A DNA stretch of 22,822 nt. Source: an uncultured Alphaproteobacteria bacterium (lineage in GTDB: Bacteria > Pseudomonadota > Alphaproteobacteria > RF32 > CAG-239). The notes under the pieces were generated by a model. The model ran no database searches. It was given only the letters and a program-made list of their open reading frames with translations, and was not told where the DNA came from. The DNA lies in the NCBI GenBank assembly GCA_934248075.1, contig CAKQKH010000021.1, positions 1-22,822 of the forward strand. Reading direction: 5' to 3'. Below are positions 14,231 to 22,440 of the stretch, in pieces (positions within the stretch are counted from its first letter, which is position 1; every line of letters begins with the position of its first letter). Made by a program: the position numbers and the translations under genes.

Positions 14231-14476
14231 ATGACTAACGAAGAAATTAAAAACTTGAGTTTTGAAGAGGCTTTGGCCAAATTAGAAAATATTGTTCGTG
14301 AATTGGAAGGCGGCCGCATAAAACTTGATGACGCCGTAGCCGCATATGAGCAAGCGGTGGCTCTAAAACAATTTTGCGAAGGCAAATTGGAAGCCGCGCG
14401 GTTGAAGATTGAAAAAATTGAAATTTCTGCCGATGGCGGTATATCTGCGACTGAATTTACTGTTCCCGAGGCATAA
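14231..14476 (+). CDS. xseB: exodeoxyribonuclease VII small subunit
   Basis: XseB is the small subunit of exonuclease VII, which degrades single-stranded DNA from either end; several copies bind each XseA. The 81-aa product has the family pattern: LSFEEALAKLENIVRELEGGRIKLDDAVAAYEQAVALKQFCEGKLEAA, two helices forming a coiled-coil hairpin. The ATG at 14231 has AAAGGA about 9-10 nt upstream. An in-frame start further upstream (14153) would place promoter sequence inside the gene. The stop is 1 bp before the ispA ATG, an arrangement (xseB-ispA) common in proteobacteria. The catalytic subunit gene xseA is not in this window. Confidence 0.93.
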   Translation: MTNEEIKNLSFEEALAKLENIVRELEGGRIKLDDAVAAYEQAVALKQFCEGKLEAARLKIEKIEISADGGISATEFTVPEA

Positions 14477-14477
14477 T

Positions 14478-15377
14478 ATGTCTGATTTTAAATTGCATCT
14501 TGCTGAGTTTTCCGCTGAATTTAACGCTAATCTGCCGGAATTGTTTATTTTTCCCCATGGGCGAGAGAGACGAGTAGTCGAGGCTATGTATTATTCAGTT
14601 GCCAATGGCGGCAAAAGATTGCGTCCATTTTTGGTAACCGCTACCGCCGGACTTTTTGGGGTTAGCCCGCAACAGTCATTTATTACTGCGGCCGCTCTTG
14701 AGTGCCTGCACAGTTATTCGCTGATTCATGATGATCTGCCGTCTATGGATAATGATGATTTGCGTCGCGGCAAACCTACTTGTCACAAACAATTTGACGA
14801 AGCAACCGCGATTTTGGCCGGTGACGGGTTGCTCACATATGCATTTGAATTAATCAGTTCTGATAAAAATCCTTTTGCGGCAGAGATTCGTTGCCGTTTA
14901 TGCAATCTTCTGGCGTCTGGCGCCGGAGCGTTTGACGGCATGGTTGCCGGTCAGATGCTTGATTTGGATACCGAGCGCAGTCAAAATGTTGATGACGCCG
15001 AGGCCACCATTAAGCACATTGAAGAAATGAAAACCGGACGATTGCTGCGTTTTGCTTGCGAAGCCGGTGCCGTTTTGGGCAATGCTGGTCCGGTCGAATA
15101 TCAAGCGCTGATAACTTATTCTCGCAAAATCGGCGTGGCTTTTCAGATTACCGATGATATCTTAGATGTTGAAGGCACGGTTGAGCAAATGGGTAAAACT
15201 CTAGGCAAAGACGCCGCTCAGGGCAAGCTTACGTTTGTTCAGCTATACGGAGTTGACAAAGCCAAGCAAATTGCCGCAAATTTAATCGGCGAGGCCAAAC
15301 AATCTTTGCAAATATTTGGAGAAAAAGCCGCTGATTTGATTGCTTTGGCGGATTTTATCCTTAATCGACATCAATAA
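14478..15377 (+). CDS. ispA: polyprenyl (farnesyl/geranylgeranyl) diphosphate synthase
   Basis: IspA condenses DMAPP/GPP with IPP to make farnesyl diphosphate, the precursor of undecaprenyl phosphate and quinone side chains. The 299-aa protein carries GGKRLRP (44-50), the first Asp-rich motif DDLPSMD at 85-91 followed by RRGKPTCHK, GQMLDLD around 158-164, and the second Asp-rich motif DDILD at 226-230. The residues before the first motif (CLHSYSLIHDD) match short-chain synthases of the IspA type, so farnesyl product is likely, though chain length cannot be fixed from sequence alone. The ATG lies 1 bp after the xseB stop, with GAGG inside xseB as ribosome-binding site. Its last 17 bp overlap the end of the convergent zinc-ribbon gene. 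Confidence 0.95.
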   Translation: MSDFKLHLAEFSAEFNANLPELFIFPHGRERRVVEAMYYSVANGGKRLRPFLVTATAGLFGVSPQQSFITAAALECLHSYSLIHDDLPSMDNDDLRRGKPTCHKQFDEATAILAGDGLLTYAFELISSDKNPFAAEIRCRLCNLLASGAGAFDGMVAGQMLDLDTERSQNVDDAEATIKHIEEMKTGRLLRFACEAGAVLGNAGPVEYQALITYSRKIGVAFQITDDILDVEGTVEQMGKTLGKDAAQGKLTFVQLYGVDKAKQIAANLIGEAKQSLQIFGEKAADLIALADFILNRHQ

Positions 15378-16209
15378 ACGTCAGATAAACATATTTCGCT
15401 GTCGGCGACGGATTTTTCACAATTACGCCGACGGCGATTCTGCTGTCAGGTTTGAGCGTGGCGACAGATGGTTTTTGATTCATGCTTTGCAACAAAATGG
15501 TGTCTTTATCCAAAAGTTCCACATGTACAGTCGGAATGTCAATATTACGTTGAGTGGGATTGTTAATAAAACCCTTAACCTCCAATACTTTGCCGTTACC
15601 TACATCAATATAGTTCCAATTAACGTTTTGAAACTCCAACCCTTCGCCGGGGATTTTGGCTCTAATTCCGGCCAGTCTATATACTCCGTTCATAAATGGA
15701 ATCGAACGCACAATTTCGTAACGATAATTATACAGCATCACCAGAGATAAGACAGCAATCACCGCCGTTATGATTTTAAGGTTGAATTTTCGGTTCAATC
15801 CCAGCATAGTTTTGAGCTGCATCAGCAATCGTTGCTGCCAGGGTAATTTTTGTTCTGCTTCAAACAGTTTTTCGCTTTGCGCGGACAATCGTTCAAAAAC
15901 GTCTTTAATGTCAATCGCCGGCGTGGTCTCATTTTGAGCCTTGGTTTCTTCAGTTGGCACGGTCTCGGTATTGGCGTTGTCCTCAGCCTCATTTTCCGGC
16001 GCGGAGGCTTCTGCCGATGATGAAAGGTTGTTTTCTTCGTTGTCGGGCAGAGGCATAGACTCCGTTTGCGTAACGCTTTCGCTCATGCCGTCGCGATCAA
16101 ATTTGAAAATCTCTTTGCAATTACCGCAGCGAAGGCGGCGTCCCGTTGCAGGGATAAGATTTTCATTAACTTCATAGCCCATATGGCATTTGGGACAATA
16201 TATTTGCAT
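15361..16209 (-). CDS. zinc-ribbon (MJ0042-type) / DUF3426 membrane protein
   Basis: This is an inner-membrane protein of unknown function that in many alphaproteobacteria lies next to ftsE. The N-terminus is a zinc ribbon of the MJ0042 type, with Cys5-x2-Cys8 and Cys28-x2-Cys31. A long acidic, Ser/Glu/Asn-rich linker follows (about 40-105), then a basic amphipathic stretch, one transmembrane helix at about 145-165 (ITAVIAVLSLVMLYNY) and a C-terminal domain of about 110 residues. That last domain has the DUF3426 look (VKGFINNPTQRNIDIPTVHVELLDKD). The cytosolic ribbon and presumably periplasmic DUF3426 domain suggest signalling or assembly across the membrane, which is inference. AGAGGTGAAAAT precedes the ATG. 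It is divergent from ftsE across 116 bp. Confidence 0.88.
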   Translation of the reverse strand: MQIYCPKCHMGYEVNENLIPATGRRLRCGNCKEIFKFDRDGMSESVTQTESMPLPDNEENNLSSSAEASAPENEAEDNANTETVPTEETKAQNETTPAIDIKDVFERLSAQSEKLFEAEQKLPWQQRLLMQLKTMLGLNRKFNLKIITAVIAVLSLVMLYNYRYEIVRSIPFMNGVYRLAGIRAKIPGEGLEFQNVNWNYIDVGNGKVLEVKGFINNPTQRNIDIPTVHVELLDKDTILLQSMNQKPSVATLKPDSRIAVGVIVKNPSPTAKYVYLTFIDVD

Positions 16210-16325
16210 ATTTTCACCTCTGCTTTACATCATAGAATGAAAAAGCGTTTAATCAACGCAAAAAAGTACTTTATTAAAAGAATAATTACGATTACATTAA
16301 AACAAACAAGTTCAGGAGACACATC

Positions 16326-17042
16326 TTGCCAGAAAATATCAATAACATTATTGAGATGAACAATGTCGGAATCAGGTATGATCAGGGACCGGAAGTTTTG
16401 AGCGATATTAACCTTGCCTTAAAGCGCGGGTCTTTTCACTTTTTGACCGGTAAGAGCGGCGCCGGCAAAACGTCGTTGTTAAGCATGATGTATCTGGCGC
16501 AAAAACCAAGTCGCGGTCAAATCAGCGTTTTTGGCAAAAACATTAATTTTACCAATCGTGATTCGTTGGCTTCATTGCGGCGGCGCATCGGGGTGGTTTT
16601 TCAGGATTTTCGATTGTTGGAACATTTAAGCGCCTTTGATAACGTGGCGTTGCCGTTGCGTGTATGCGGCATGGACGAGCGAGAAGTGAGAAAACGCGTG
16701 AGTGAGTTGTTGAGCTGGGTAGAATTGGATCGCCATATGTTGGACGCCGCCGCCACTCTTTCCGGCGGAGAGAAACAACGCGTTGCCATTGCCCGCGCCG
16801 TCATAAATCGTCCGGAATTATTGTTAGCAGACGAGCCAACCGGAAACGTCGATAATTTTATCGCGCCCAAACTAATGAAACTGTTTGTTGAGCTTAATAA
16901 ACTCGGTACGACGGTTGTTATTGCCACGCATAGTGAAAAACTGATTAATGATTTTGCTTATCCGCGGCTTCATTTGCAAAATCGCAGCCTCCATGTTTTA
17001 TACCCGACAGATAAATCTACACTTGGAGGTTCCAATGCCTAA
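16326..17042 (+). CDS. ftsE: cell division ATP-binding protein FtsE
   Basis: FtsE is the ATPase of the FtsEX complex, which controls septal peptidoglycan hydrolases at the divisome. Walker A is GKSGAGKT at 42-49, with the Q-loop in VVFQDFRLL (Gln93). The signature is LSGGEKQR at 145-152, Walker B is LLLADE at 165-170 followed by PTGNVD, and the switch His is in ATHSE (about 202). It starts at TTG, well supported by CAGGAGAC 6 nt upstream. An internal ATG (residue 11) is a less likely alternative. The length of 238 aa is slightly over the usual 220-230. The end overlaps ftsX by 8 bp. Confidence 0.95.
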   Translation: MPENINNIIEMNNVGIRYDQGPEVLSDINLALKRGSFHFLTGKSGAGKTSLLSMMYLAQKPSRGQISVFGKNINFTNRDSLASLRRRIGVVFQDFRLLEHLSAFDNVALPLRVCGMDEREVRKRVSELLSWVELDRHMLDAAATLSGGEKQRVAIARAVINRPELLLADEPTGNVDNFIAPKLMKLFVELNKLGTTVVIATHSEKLINDFAYPRLHLQNRSLHVLYPTDKSTLGGSNA

Positions 17043-17949
17043 ACCGATATTTATCGCTCGCAAACAGGAACTTCCGCTAAAAGGCGATACCACCAGTTTG
17101 TTTTTGCAGGTTATCATCTCGATTGCGGTGTTCATCTTTGCCATAACTCTTTCCGGAGTGTTGGCCATAAACTCGATTTTGGAAAACTGGAATCAAAGTA
17201 TTTTGGGATCTTTGACTGTGCAGATAATGCCGGTTAATGATACAAATCATGAAAAAGCCGCCGCGGAAACGCTAGCGTATCAAGACAAAGCCATAGAATT
17301 TTTGCAGACGGTTGACGGGATTATCAAAGTGACACCTCTAAATGACAAACAGCTGAAGAATCTTATTCAGCCATGGCTTGGCGACGGTGTGAACATAGAC
17401 AATCTTCCGATGCCGAGAATTATTGATGTAAAATTGGAACATAATGCCGACATTGATTTTGCCAGGTTGGCTCAGGATTTGTCTGCGGCCTCACCGCAAG
17501 CGTCGCTGGATAATCACAAATTGTGGCTTAGTAAACTGATTCGTTTTGCTGACGGGCTGAAACTTATCGCAATGACGGTGTTGCTTTTGGTTTTGGGCAT
17601 CTCTACCGGCGCAATTTTTTATACCACTCAAATGAGTTTGGGATTGCATCGTTATATAATTGAAATTTTGCATATTATGGGCGCAAAAGATGCTTATATC
17701 GCCCAACAATATGCCAAGCGCATGGCCTTTTTAGGGCTTATCGGCGGATTGTTTGGTTTGTTGTTTGCCATTCCCACAATATTTTTTATCGGTTCTTTGG
17801 CAACTCAAATTGAGGGTGGAATCATCAGTGAAGCAACATTGAATATTGCAGATTGGCTAATGATTTTTATTTTGCCGCTGTTTGCAATGCTGATAGCCAT
17901 GATTACCGCTTATTATACAGTAAAACGTACTTTGCAGAAGATGTTATAA
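17035..17949 (+). CDS. ftsX: cell division protein FtsX
   Basis: FtsX is the membrane partner of FtsE; its large periplasmic loop passes on the ATPase cycle to cell-wall hydrolase activators. The ATG at 17035 overlaps the end of ftsE and has TTGGAGGT just upstream. The 304-aa protein has a short cytosolic start and TM1 (about 23-45, LQVIISIAVFIFAITLSGVL). The periplasmic domain follows (about 50-170), then three more helices near the C-terminus (about 178-200, 224-246 and 275-297), the classical FtsX layout. The stop TAA shares its last base with the ATG of the next gene (TAATG). Confidence 0.93.
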   Translation: MPKPIFIARKQELPLKGDTTSLFLQVIISIAVFIFAITLSGVLAINSILENWNQSILGSLTVQIMPVNDTNHEKAAAETLAYQDKAIEFLQTVDGIIKVTPLNDKQLKNLIQPWLGDGVNIDNLPMPRIIDVKLEHNADIDFARLAQDLSAASPQASLDNHKLWLSKLIRFADGLKLIAMTVLLLVLGISTGAIFYTTQMSLGLHRYIIEILHIMGAKDAYIAQQYAKRMAFLGLIGGLFGLLFAIPTIFFIGSLATQIEGGIISEATLNIADWLMIFILPLFAMLIAMITAYYTVKRTLQKML

Positions 17950-18530
17950 TGAAAAAACTGATTTTGATATCATTATTGCTGATAATTTCTGTCTGGTTGG
18001 GCGGATTTGGGTATTTTGCATGGAGAATAAACAATTATCAGCATGATGATTCTACTCATACGCAAGCGATTATTGCTCTTACGGGAGGACGATATCGTAT
18101 TGCCGAAGCGGTCAAGTTATACAACCGTGGTTTGGCCGACAAACTGTTTATTTCCGGAGTGAGCAAAAAAACATCGCTTGATTCCATTAAAAAAAAGCAA
18201 AAACTCAAAATTCGCGACGAAGACGGTATTTTTTTGGGACATAGGGCTAAAAACACCGTCGGCAATGCCAAAGAAACCATAGCCTGGTTGAAGCAAAATC
18301 AGATTAATTCCATTAGATTAGTAACTTCAAATTATCATGTCGAGCGCAGTATTGCTGAATTTATGGCGCAAAATTCTGATTTGCGGATAATCGTCCATCC
18401 GGTTTATTCGGACAAAGTGCAAAAAAAATGGTGGACGAGTTGGCATACGTTCTCGCTTATTTTTGCAGAATATAATAAATTTCTGTGTGTGTATATTCGG
18501 TGTAAAATTTTTTCAAGAGGTAACCAATGA
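17949..18530 (+). CDS. DUF218/YdcF-family membrane-anchored protein
   Basis: The 193-aa protein has an N-terminal membrane anchor (KKLILISLLLIISVWLGGFGYFAW). A DUF218 domain follows, beginning AIIALTGGRYRIAEAVKLYNRG, with FISGVSK, the TVGNAKETIAWLK segment and RLVTSNYHVERS typical of the family. Members are linked to envelope or polysaccharide functions, but the reaction is not established. The ATG overlaps the ftsX stop (TAATG) and its own stop overlaps the plsC start (ATGA), so it is inside one operon. The order ftsE-ftsX-DUF218-plsC recurs in alphaproteobacteria, to my knowledge, which suggests a role in the envelope during division. Confidence 0.88.
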   Translation: MKKLILISLLLIISVWLGGFGYFAWRINNYQHDDSTHTQAIIALTGGRYRIAEAVKLYNRGLADKLFISGVSKKTSLDSIKKKQKLKIRDEDGIFLGHRAKNTVGNAKETIAWLKQNQINSIRLVTSNYHVERSIAEFMAQNSDLRIIVHPVYSDKVQKKWWTSWHTFSLIFAEYNKFLCVYIRCKIFSRGNQ

Positions 18531-19282
18531 TCTGTTTGCGTTCTTTATTATTTAATATTGTCGGCTATTTTACATTGGCTCTCGGTTGTGTTGTTAACTC
18601 AATCATTGGCGCAATTTCGCCCAAAGCCACCATCAAGGTCTGGAATTATGGTTTTATTCCTTTTTTTGTCTGGAGCCTTAAGAATATTGCCGGTATCAAA
18701 ATTGAAATCAGAGGTTCTCAATATATTCGGCAGGAAAATGCAATTTACGCCGGTAAGCACGAATCCGCGTTGGAAACTTATGTTCTCACCAATTACATAA
18801 GACGCGCCACCTTTATTCTCAAAAAAGAGTTGACCTATATTCCTATCTTTGGCTGGGCTCAGCATTTTTACGGTATGATACCGGTTGATCGTTCTGCCGG
18901 ATCGGCGGCGATGAAGAATATGCTCAGACACGCCAAAACCAAGACGGAAGAGGGGCGGCCGATAATCATATTTCCGGAAGGTACCAGACGCCAGCCTGGA
19001 CAAGAGCCTATTTATAAGCCTGGTGTTGCTTTGCTGTATCAGCATTTGAATCTTCCGGTTATTCCGGTTGCCACCAACACTGGTTTGTTTTGGAAAAAAA
19101 GCTCGTTTCTTCGCTATCCAGGAACGGTAATTTTTGAGTTTATGGAGCCGTTGCCGGCGGGGTTGGACAAACAGCATTTTATGAGTGAGCTGCAAAACCG
19201 CATTGAGGACAAATGTCGAGAACTTAATGAAGAGACTGTTAAAAAATATCCATATACCAAAGCTCTGATGTATCATAAATAG
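18527..19282 (+). CDS. plsC: 1-acyl-sn-glycerol-3-phosphate acyltransferase
   Basis: PlsC adds the second acyl chain to lysophosphatidic acid to make phosphatidic acid at the inner membrane. The 251-aa protein has an N-terminal hydrophobic segment (residues about 5-30). Motif I is in KHESALE (His78, Glu83), motif II in IPVDRS (118-123), motif III is FPEGTR at 149-154, and a proline-rich LPVIPVATN segment serves as motif IV. In motif I the acidic residue is Glu rather than the textbook Asp of HX4D. The start overlaps the upstream gene (ATGA), with AAGAGGT 6 nt ahead. The stop is 8 bp before the next gene. Confidence 0.93.
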   Translation: MICLRSLLFNIVGYFTLALGCVVNSIIGAISPKATIKVWNYGFIPFFVWSLKNIAGIKIEIRGSQYIRQENAIYAGKHESALETYVLTNYIRRATFILKKELTYIPIFGWAQHFYGMIPVDRSAGSAAMKNMLRHAKTKTEEGRPIIIFPEGTRRQPGQEPIYKPGVALLYQHLNLPVIPVATNTGLFWKKSSFLRYPGTVIFEFMEPLPAGLDKQHFMSELQNRIEDKCRELNEETVKKYPYTKALMYHK

Positions 19283-19290
19283 GAATCGCA

Positions 19291-20385
19291 ATGGACAATA
19301 AAGTTATCTTCAATCATCTAATAATTCCGTACCAATATTGTCTCAGATTTATCAGAGAAAATATGTGGGGACTGTGTTCTTTTTTATTTTCATTTGTGGT
19401 GGTGATAACTTTTATTGACGCGACCATAAGTCGCAACGCGGCAATCCGCGGTATCAAGTTCGGCATTGCTCGGCTGACATCGGAGCTAAACGAAGTCGGT
19501 TTGGATATTGCTTATGACAAGATAAGTTTTAACAATATATTTATATATCCGTTGGTTGAGGTTAAAAATCTGCAACTGTATAATTTGAAAGGAAAAAATT
19601 TATGGCAGATTAAAATCTCTGAGCTTGACGGACGGCCAGGGTTGTTTGATATAAAAAAATTAAAACTGCGCGCCGGAAATCAGGCGGAAATAAGTATTAA
19701 CGGCACAACATACAGCACACATCTCGGTAGCGCCAAGAGCATTATCTCTTTGCAGACTGATTGGCGTATTCAAGAGTGGCAGACCTATCTGCAAAATATA
19801 AACATTAAAGACATTGCCAAAATTGCCGATATAACTTTTGTCTCAAGAAAACTGAATCATGCGAATGCCGCGCGAATCCTTACCCCAACAGTGGAGAGCC
19901 ACCTTGACGCCAGACATATAGTCTTTAATGGGTTGATTAATTATCCGTTGGCGTCAGAAATGCAGCGAATTTATGCTAAATTTAACCTTATGGGGGCTTT
20001 GGATAACGGTGATACTTTGATGTTGGCGGCAGAAAACTGGCTTCATTCCGGAGGTTTTATTGAAATACCGTCAGTTTTGATTAATTGGCAACCTCTGCTT
20101 TTGGTTGGCCATGGCGATATTAAATTTGATGAAAATTTCTCACCCAAGTTGCAACTGCAAACTTCATCTAAAGCGATGATTAATCTGCTTGAGGATATGC
20201 AGTCTAAAAGCTATTTGGAGCGCAAGGGCGTTTTTGTCGCCAATATATTGCTAGGCGCCAAAGCGTTTAAGTTGCATGATGAAGACAAATATCTAACGGT
20301 TGCCACTCCGATTACTTATCGGGATAACAAATTGGCTATTGAGAATATTACCGTGAAGAATCTTACGCCGCAAAAACAGCAATAA
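19291..20385 (+). CDS. DUF2125-like membrane-anchored periplasmic protein
   Basis: The 364-aa protein has a cytosolic N-terminus, one membrane helix (about 25-42, MWGLCSFLFSFVVVITFI), and then a long beta-rich region in which hydrophobic strands alternate with short turns. The pattern (ISFNNIFIYPLVEVKNLQLYN, later IEIPSVLINWQPLLLVGHGDIKFDE) resembles the DUF2125 family, found in alphaproteobacteria near plsC. This assignment rests on my recognition of the pattern, not on an alignment. The function of the family is unknown; related beta-repeat proteins of the AsmA kind act in lipid or outer-membrane homeostasis, which would fit the plsC context. AGGA lies upstream of the ATG. The last 23 bp overlap the convergent rsmD. 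It appears to be the last gene of the ftsE operon. Confidence 0.75.
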   Translation: MDNKVIFNHLIIPYQYCLRFIRENMWGLCSFLFSFVVVITFIDATISRNAAIRGIKFGIARLTSELNEVGLDIAYDKISFNNIFIYPLVEVKNLQLYNLKGKNLWQIKISELDGRPGLFDIKKLKLRAGNQAEISINGTTYSTHLGSAKSIISLQTDWRIQEWQTYLQNINIKDIAKIADITFVSRKLNHANAARILTPTVESHLDARHIVFNGLINYPLASEMQRIYAKFNLMGALDNGDTLMLAAENWLHSGGFIEIPSVLINWQPLLLVGHGDIKFDENFSPKLQLQTSSKAMINLLEDMQSKSYLERKGVFVANILLGAKAFKLHDEDKYLTVATPITYRDNKLAIENITVKNLTPQKQQ

Positions 20386-20896
20386 TTATTTTGGCAATTC
20401 CGTAACGGCGTTCTTCAATCTGCTCGAATCCTGCCGGCAAGGTTAGTTTTTCGTCCTTATGCACCTCAATCAGGCATAAGGCTGATTTTTTGAGCATAGA
20501 CGACACCGCCCGCAATGCCGGCTCACTCAAGTTTTTGTTATATGGAGCGTCCATGAACAACACGTCATATTCGGGTGCGCCTTTGAGTTTGGCGGCATCA
20601 ATATTTATAATTTGCAAATGTTCTTTTTCAGCCGGAAACAATTTGGCATTTTTAGTAATGGCTCTGACGTCAATATCCACTGCGGCCGCTTTGGCAAAAC
20701 CTTGCGACAGCGCCTCCAAAGCAAACGCTCCCGTGCCACAAAAAACATCTATAAATTTGTATTCGCTAAAACTTCCCAAGCGAGAACGCAAAATATTAAA
20801 CAAAGCCTCTCTGGCGCGGTCAGAAGTTGGACGAACGCCAACGCTTTCGGGCGAAATTAGTTTTTTTCCACGATATTTGCCACCAATTATTCTCAT
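20363..20896 (-). CDS. rsmD: 16S rRNA (guanine(966)-N2)-methyltransferase RsmD
   Basis: RsmD methylates G966 of 16S rRNA on the assembled small subunit, using SAM. The 177-aa protein starts MRIIGGKYRGKKL and has RPTSDRAREALFNIL (22-36), the SAM-binding motif I DVFCGTGAFALEALS (50-64) and motif IV MDAPYNKN around 115-122. Motif IV usually reads DPPY/F in this family; here the second residue is Ala (codon GCT). The ATG overlaps the rluB stop by 4 bp (ATGA), so rluB and rsmD are translationally coupled. The 3-prime end runs 23 bp into the convergent DUF2125-like gene. Confidence 0.94.
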   Translation of the reverse strand: MRIIGGKYRGKKLISPESVGVRPTSDRAREALFNILRSRLGSFSEYKFIDVFCGTGAFALEALSQGFAKAAAVDIDVRAITKNAKLFPAEKEHLQIINIDAAKLKGAPEYDVLFMDAPYNKNLSEPALRAVSSMLKKSALCLIEVHKDEKLTLPAGFEQIEERRYGIAKIIIAVFAA

Positions 20897-21615
20897 AGTT
20901 CAAACTTGCTTCCTAGTTGTTCACGCAAAACTTTGGTAGAGATCTCGCGGGCTTCTCCTTTTTTCAAGCTTCCTAATTGAAACGGACCATAAGATAGACG
21001 TATGAGCCGAGAAACCTCAAGCCCGATTGATTTCATCACTTTGCGAATTTCGCGATTTTTACCTTCGGTAAGGGTTACTTGCAACCAGGTGTTGGCGCCT
21101 TGTTGGCTCTCAATAATGGCGGTAATGGGTCCATATGCCACACCTTCCACAACAACTCCTTTTTGCAAAGGCGCTAATTTTTTGGCATCAACGAATCCAT
21201 GAACTCTGACTTTGTAACGGCGCGCCCAGCCGTTGGACGGAAGCTCCAATTTGCGAGACAACTCGCCATTGTTGGTTAATAAAAGCAATCCTTCCGAATT
21301 AAGATCCAAACGCCCAACTGAAATTACTCGCGGCAAACCGGCCGGAAGATTATCGAACACCGTTGGTCGGCCTTTTTCATCTTTATAAGAGGTTACCAAA
21401 CCCGTAGGTTTATAATAAAGCCACAAACGAGTAATTTCTTTTTGCGGTAGTTTTTCGCCATCAAGAAGAATTTTTTCATCGCCGCTGACATTAAAAGCCG
21501 GAGTACTGACCACCTCGCCATTAATACTGACACGGCCTTGAGAAATAAGCTCCTCGGCACCTCTGCGCGAACAAACGCCGGAACGCGCCATAAATTTTGC
21601 CAATCTTTCAGTCAT
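20893..21615 (-). CDS. rluB: 23S rRNA pseudouridine synthase, RluB/RsuA family
   Basis: This enzyme converts a uridine in the large-subunit rRNA to pseudouridine; RluB acts at 2605 (E. coli numbering). The 240-aa protein has an N-terminal S4 RNA-binding domain (about 3-60, LAKFMARSGVCSRRGAEELI) and a catalytic domain with GRLDLNSEGLLLLTNNGEL, catalytic Asp104. KPTGLVTSYKDEKGRPTV precedes it, in RluB style. The start at ATG 21615 has AAAGGAAAG upstream; the frame runs 42 codons further upstream but the S4 domain begins here. It lacks the long basic C-terminal tail seen in many alphaproteobacterial RluB proteins. RluE/RluF or RsuA cannot be fully ruled out, but RluB fits best. It is divergent from tadA over 66 bp. 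Confidence 0.9.
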   Translation of the reverse strand: MTERLAKFMARSGVCSRRGAEELISQGRVSINGEVVSTPAFNVSGDEKILLDGEKLPQKEITRLWLYYKPTGLVTSYKDEKGRPTVFDNLPAGLPRVISVGRLDLNSEGLLLLTNNGELSRKLELPSNGWARRYKVRVHGFVDAKKLAPLQKGVVVEGVAYGPITAIIESQQGANTWLQVTLTEGKNREIRKVMKSIGLEVSRLIRLSYGPFQLGSLKKGEAREISTKVLREQLGSKFEL

Positions 21616-21681
21616 TTTATACTTTCCTTTTTGTTTTAGATTTAGCATAATCATCTTAAAATACAACAAAAAAGGAATCCT

Positions 21682-22134
21682 ATGGAACCACAAGATTATA
21701 TGTGTCGCGCTTTGGAGCTTGCCAAACAAGCCGCTCAACAAGACGAAGTTCCGATCGGTTGTCTAATAGTTGATCCACAAACCGGAGAAATTATCGCTGA
21801 GAGTTATAACCTCAGCCAACATATTGAAGATGCAACCGCTCATGCTGAAATTAAGGCTATTCAAACGGCTTGCCGCAAACTTGGCTCCAATCGTCTGCGC
21901 GGACTTGATATGTATGTTACCCTCGAGCCATGCACCATGTGCGCGACGGCGATATCTTTTGCCAGAATTGAAAACTTATATTTTGGCGCGACTGATGCAA
22001 AGGGCGGGGCAGTCGTCAGCGGTGTCAAGTTTTATGAACAGCCGACTTGTCATCACAAACCACAAGTCCATGGCGGTATTTTGGCTGATGAATGCAGTCA
22101 AATTTTGAAAGATTTTTTTAAGAATAAAAGGTAG
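21682..22134 (+). CDS. tadA: tRNA-specific adenosine deaminase TadA
   Basis: TadA deaminates A34 of tRNA-Arg(ACG) to inosine so that it can read CGU, CGC and CGA. The 150-aa protein has the zinc and catalytic set: His54 and Glu56 in TAHAEIKAI, and Cys84/Cys87 in EPCTMC, followed by the ARIENLYFGATDAKGGAV segment typical of TadA rather than of other cytidine deaminase relatives. AAGGA lies about 6 nt upstream of the ATG. The adjacency with divergent rluB-rsmD is common in alphaproteobacteria. No terminator is evident; repeats begin about 20 bp past the stop. Confidence 0.95.
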   Translation: MEPQDYMCRALELAKQAAQQDEVPIGCLIVDPQTGEIIAESYNLSQHIEDATAHAEIKAIQTACRKLGSNRLRGLDMYVTLEPCTMCATAISFARIENLYFGATDAKGGAVVSGVKFYEQPTCHHKPQVHGGILADECSQILKDFFKNKR

Positions 22135-22273
22135 TCGGTTAAGCAATTTAATTACCATTCGCGCAATGACCCGCACGGCGGTGCGAAGCCGCACAGGCAT
22201 AAGCAAGAATTTACTCGCTTGCTCGCCATTGGCTCGGCGCTCGGGATTGGGCGCGGTTTTGCACCCTTACTCC

Positions 22274-22314
22274 GTCATTGCGAGTGTGAGCGTTAGTGAA
22301 CCGAAGCAATCCAT
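22274..22314 (+). repeat. GTCATTGCGAG..GAAGCAATCC repeat
   Basis: This is a diverged relative of the 55-bp element: it opens GTCATTGCGAG and closes GAAGCAATCCAT, with a different middle. These end sequences recur at 354-409 and 22441-22495, so only the ends appear conserved. Confidence 0.65.
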
Positions 22315-22323
22315 ATGACTTAT

Positions 22324-22421
22324 AAACCCCTCCTAACCTCCCCTTAAAATTAAGGGGAGGAATCAAATGGTGCACTATCTAACCTCTCCCCTTGATTTCA
22401 AGGGGAGATAGAGAGGGGTTT
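22324..22421. repeat. composite C/G-rich palindromic element with inverted termini
   Basis: The element begins AAACCCCTC and ends GAGGGGTTT (9-bp terminal inverted repeats). Inside are two near-perfect palindromes, centred at 22348 (CCTCCCCTTAAAAT..GGGGAGG, 22337-22360) and 22396 (CTCCCCTTGA/TCAAGGGGAG, 22386-22407). A third palindrome of the same type lies at 22564-22585, close to GTGGGGTTT. It looks like a MITE-type or palindromic intergenic element. Confidence 0.75.
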
Positions 22422-22440
22422 AAAATTAAGTAATCCATCT

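Noticed and set aside
16243..16262. GCGTT/AACGC hairpin followed by A-run between the zinc-ribbon gene and ftsE
   Set aside because: A 5-bp stem in the middle of a divergent promoter region; no transcript should end there.
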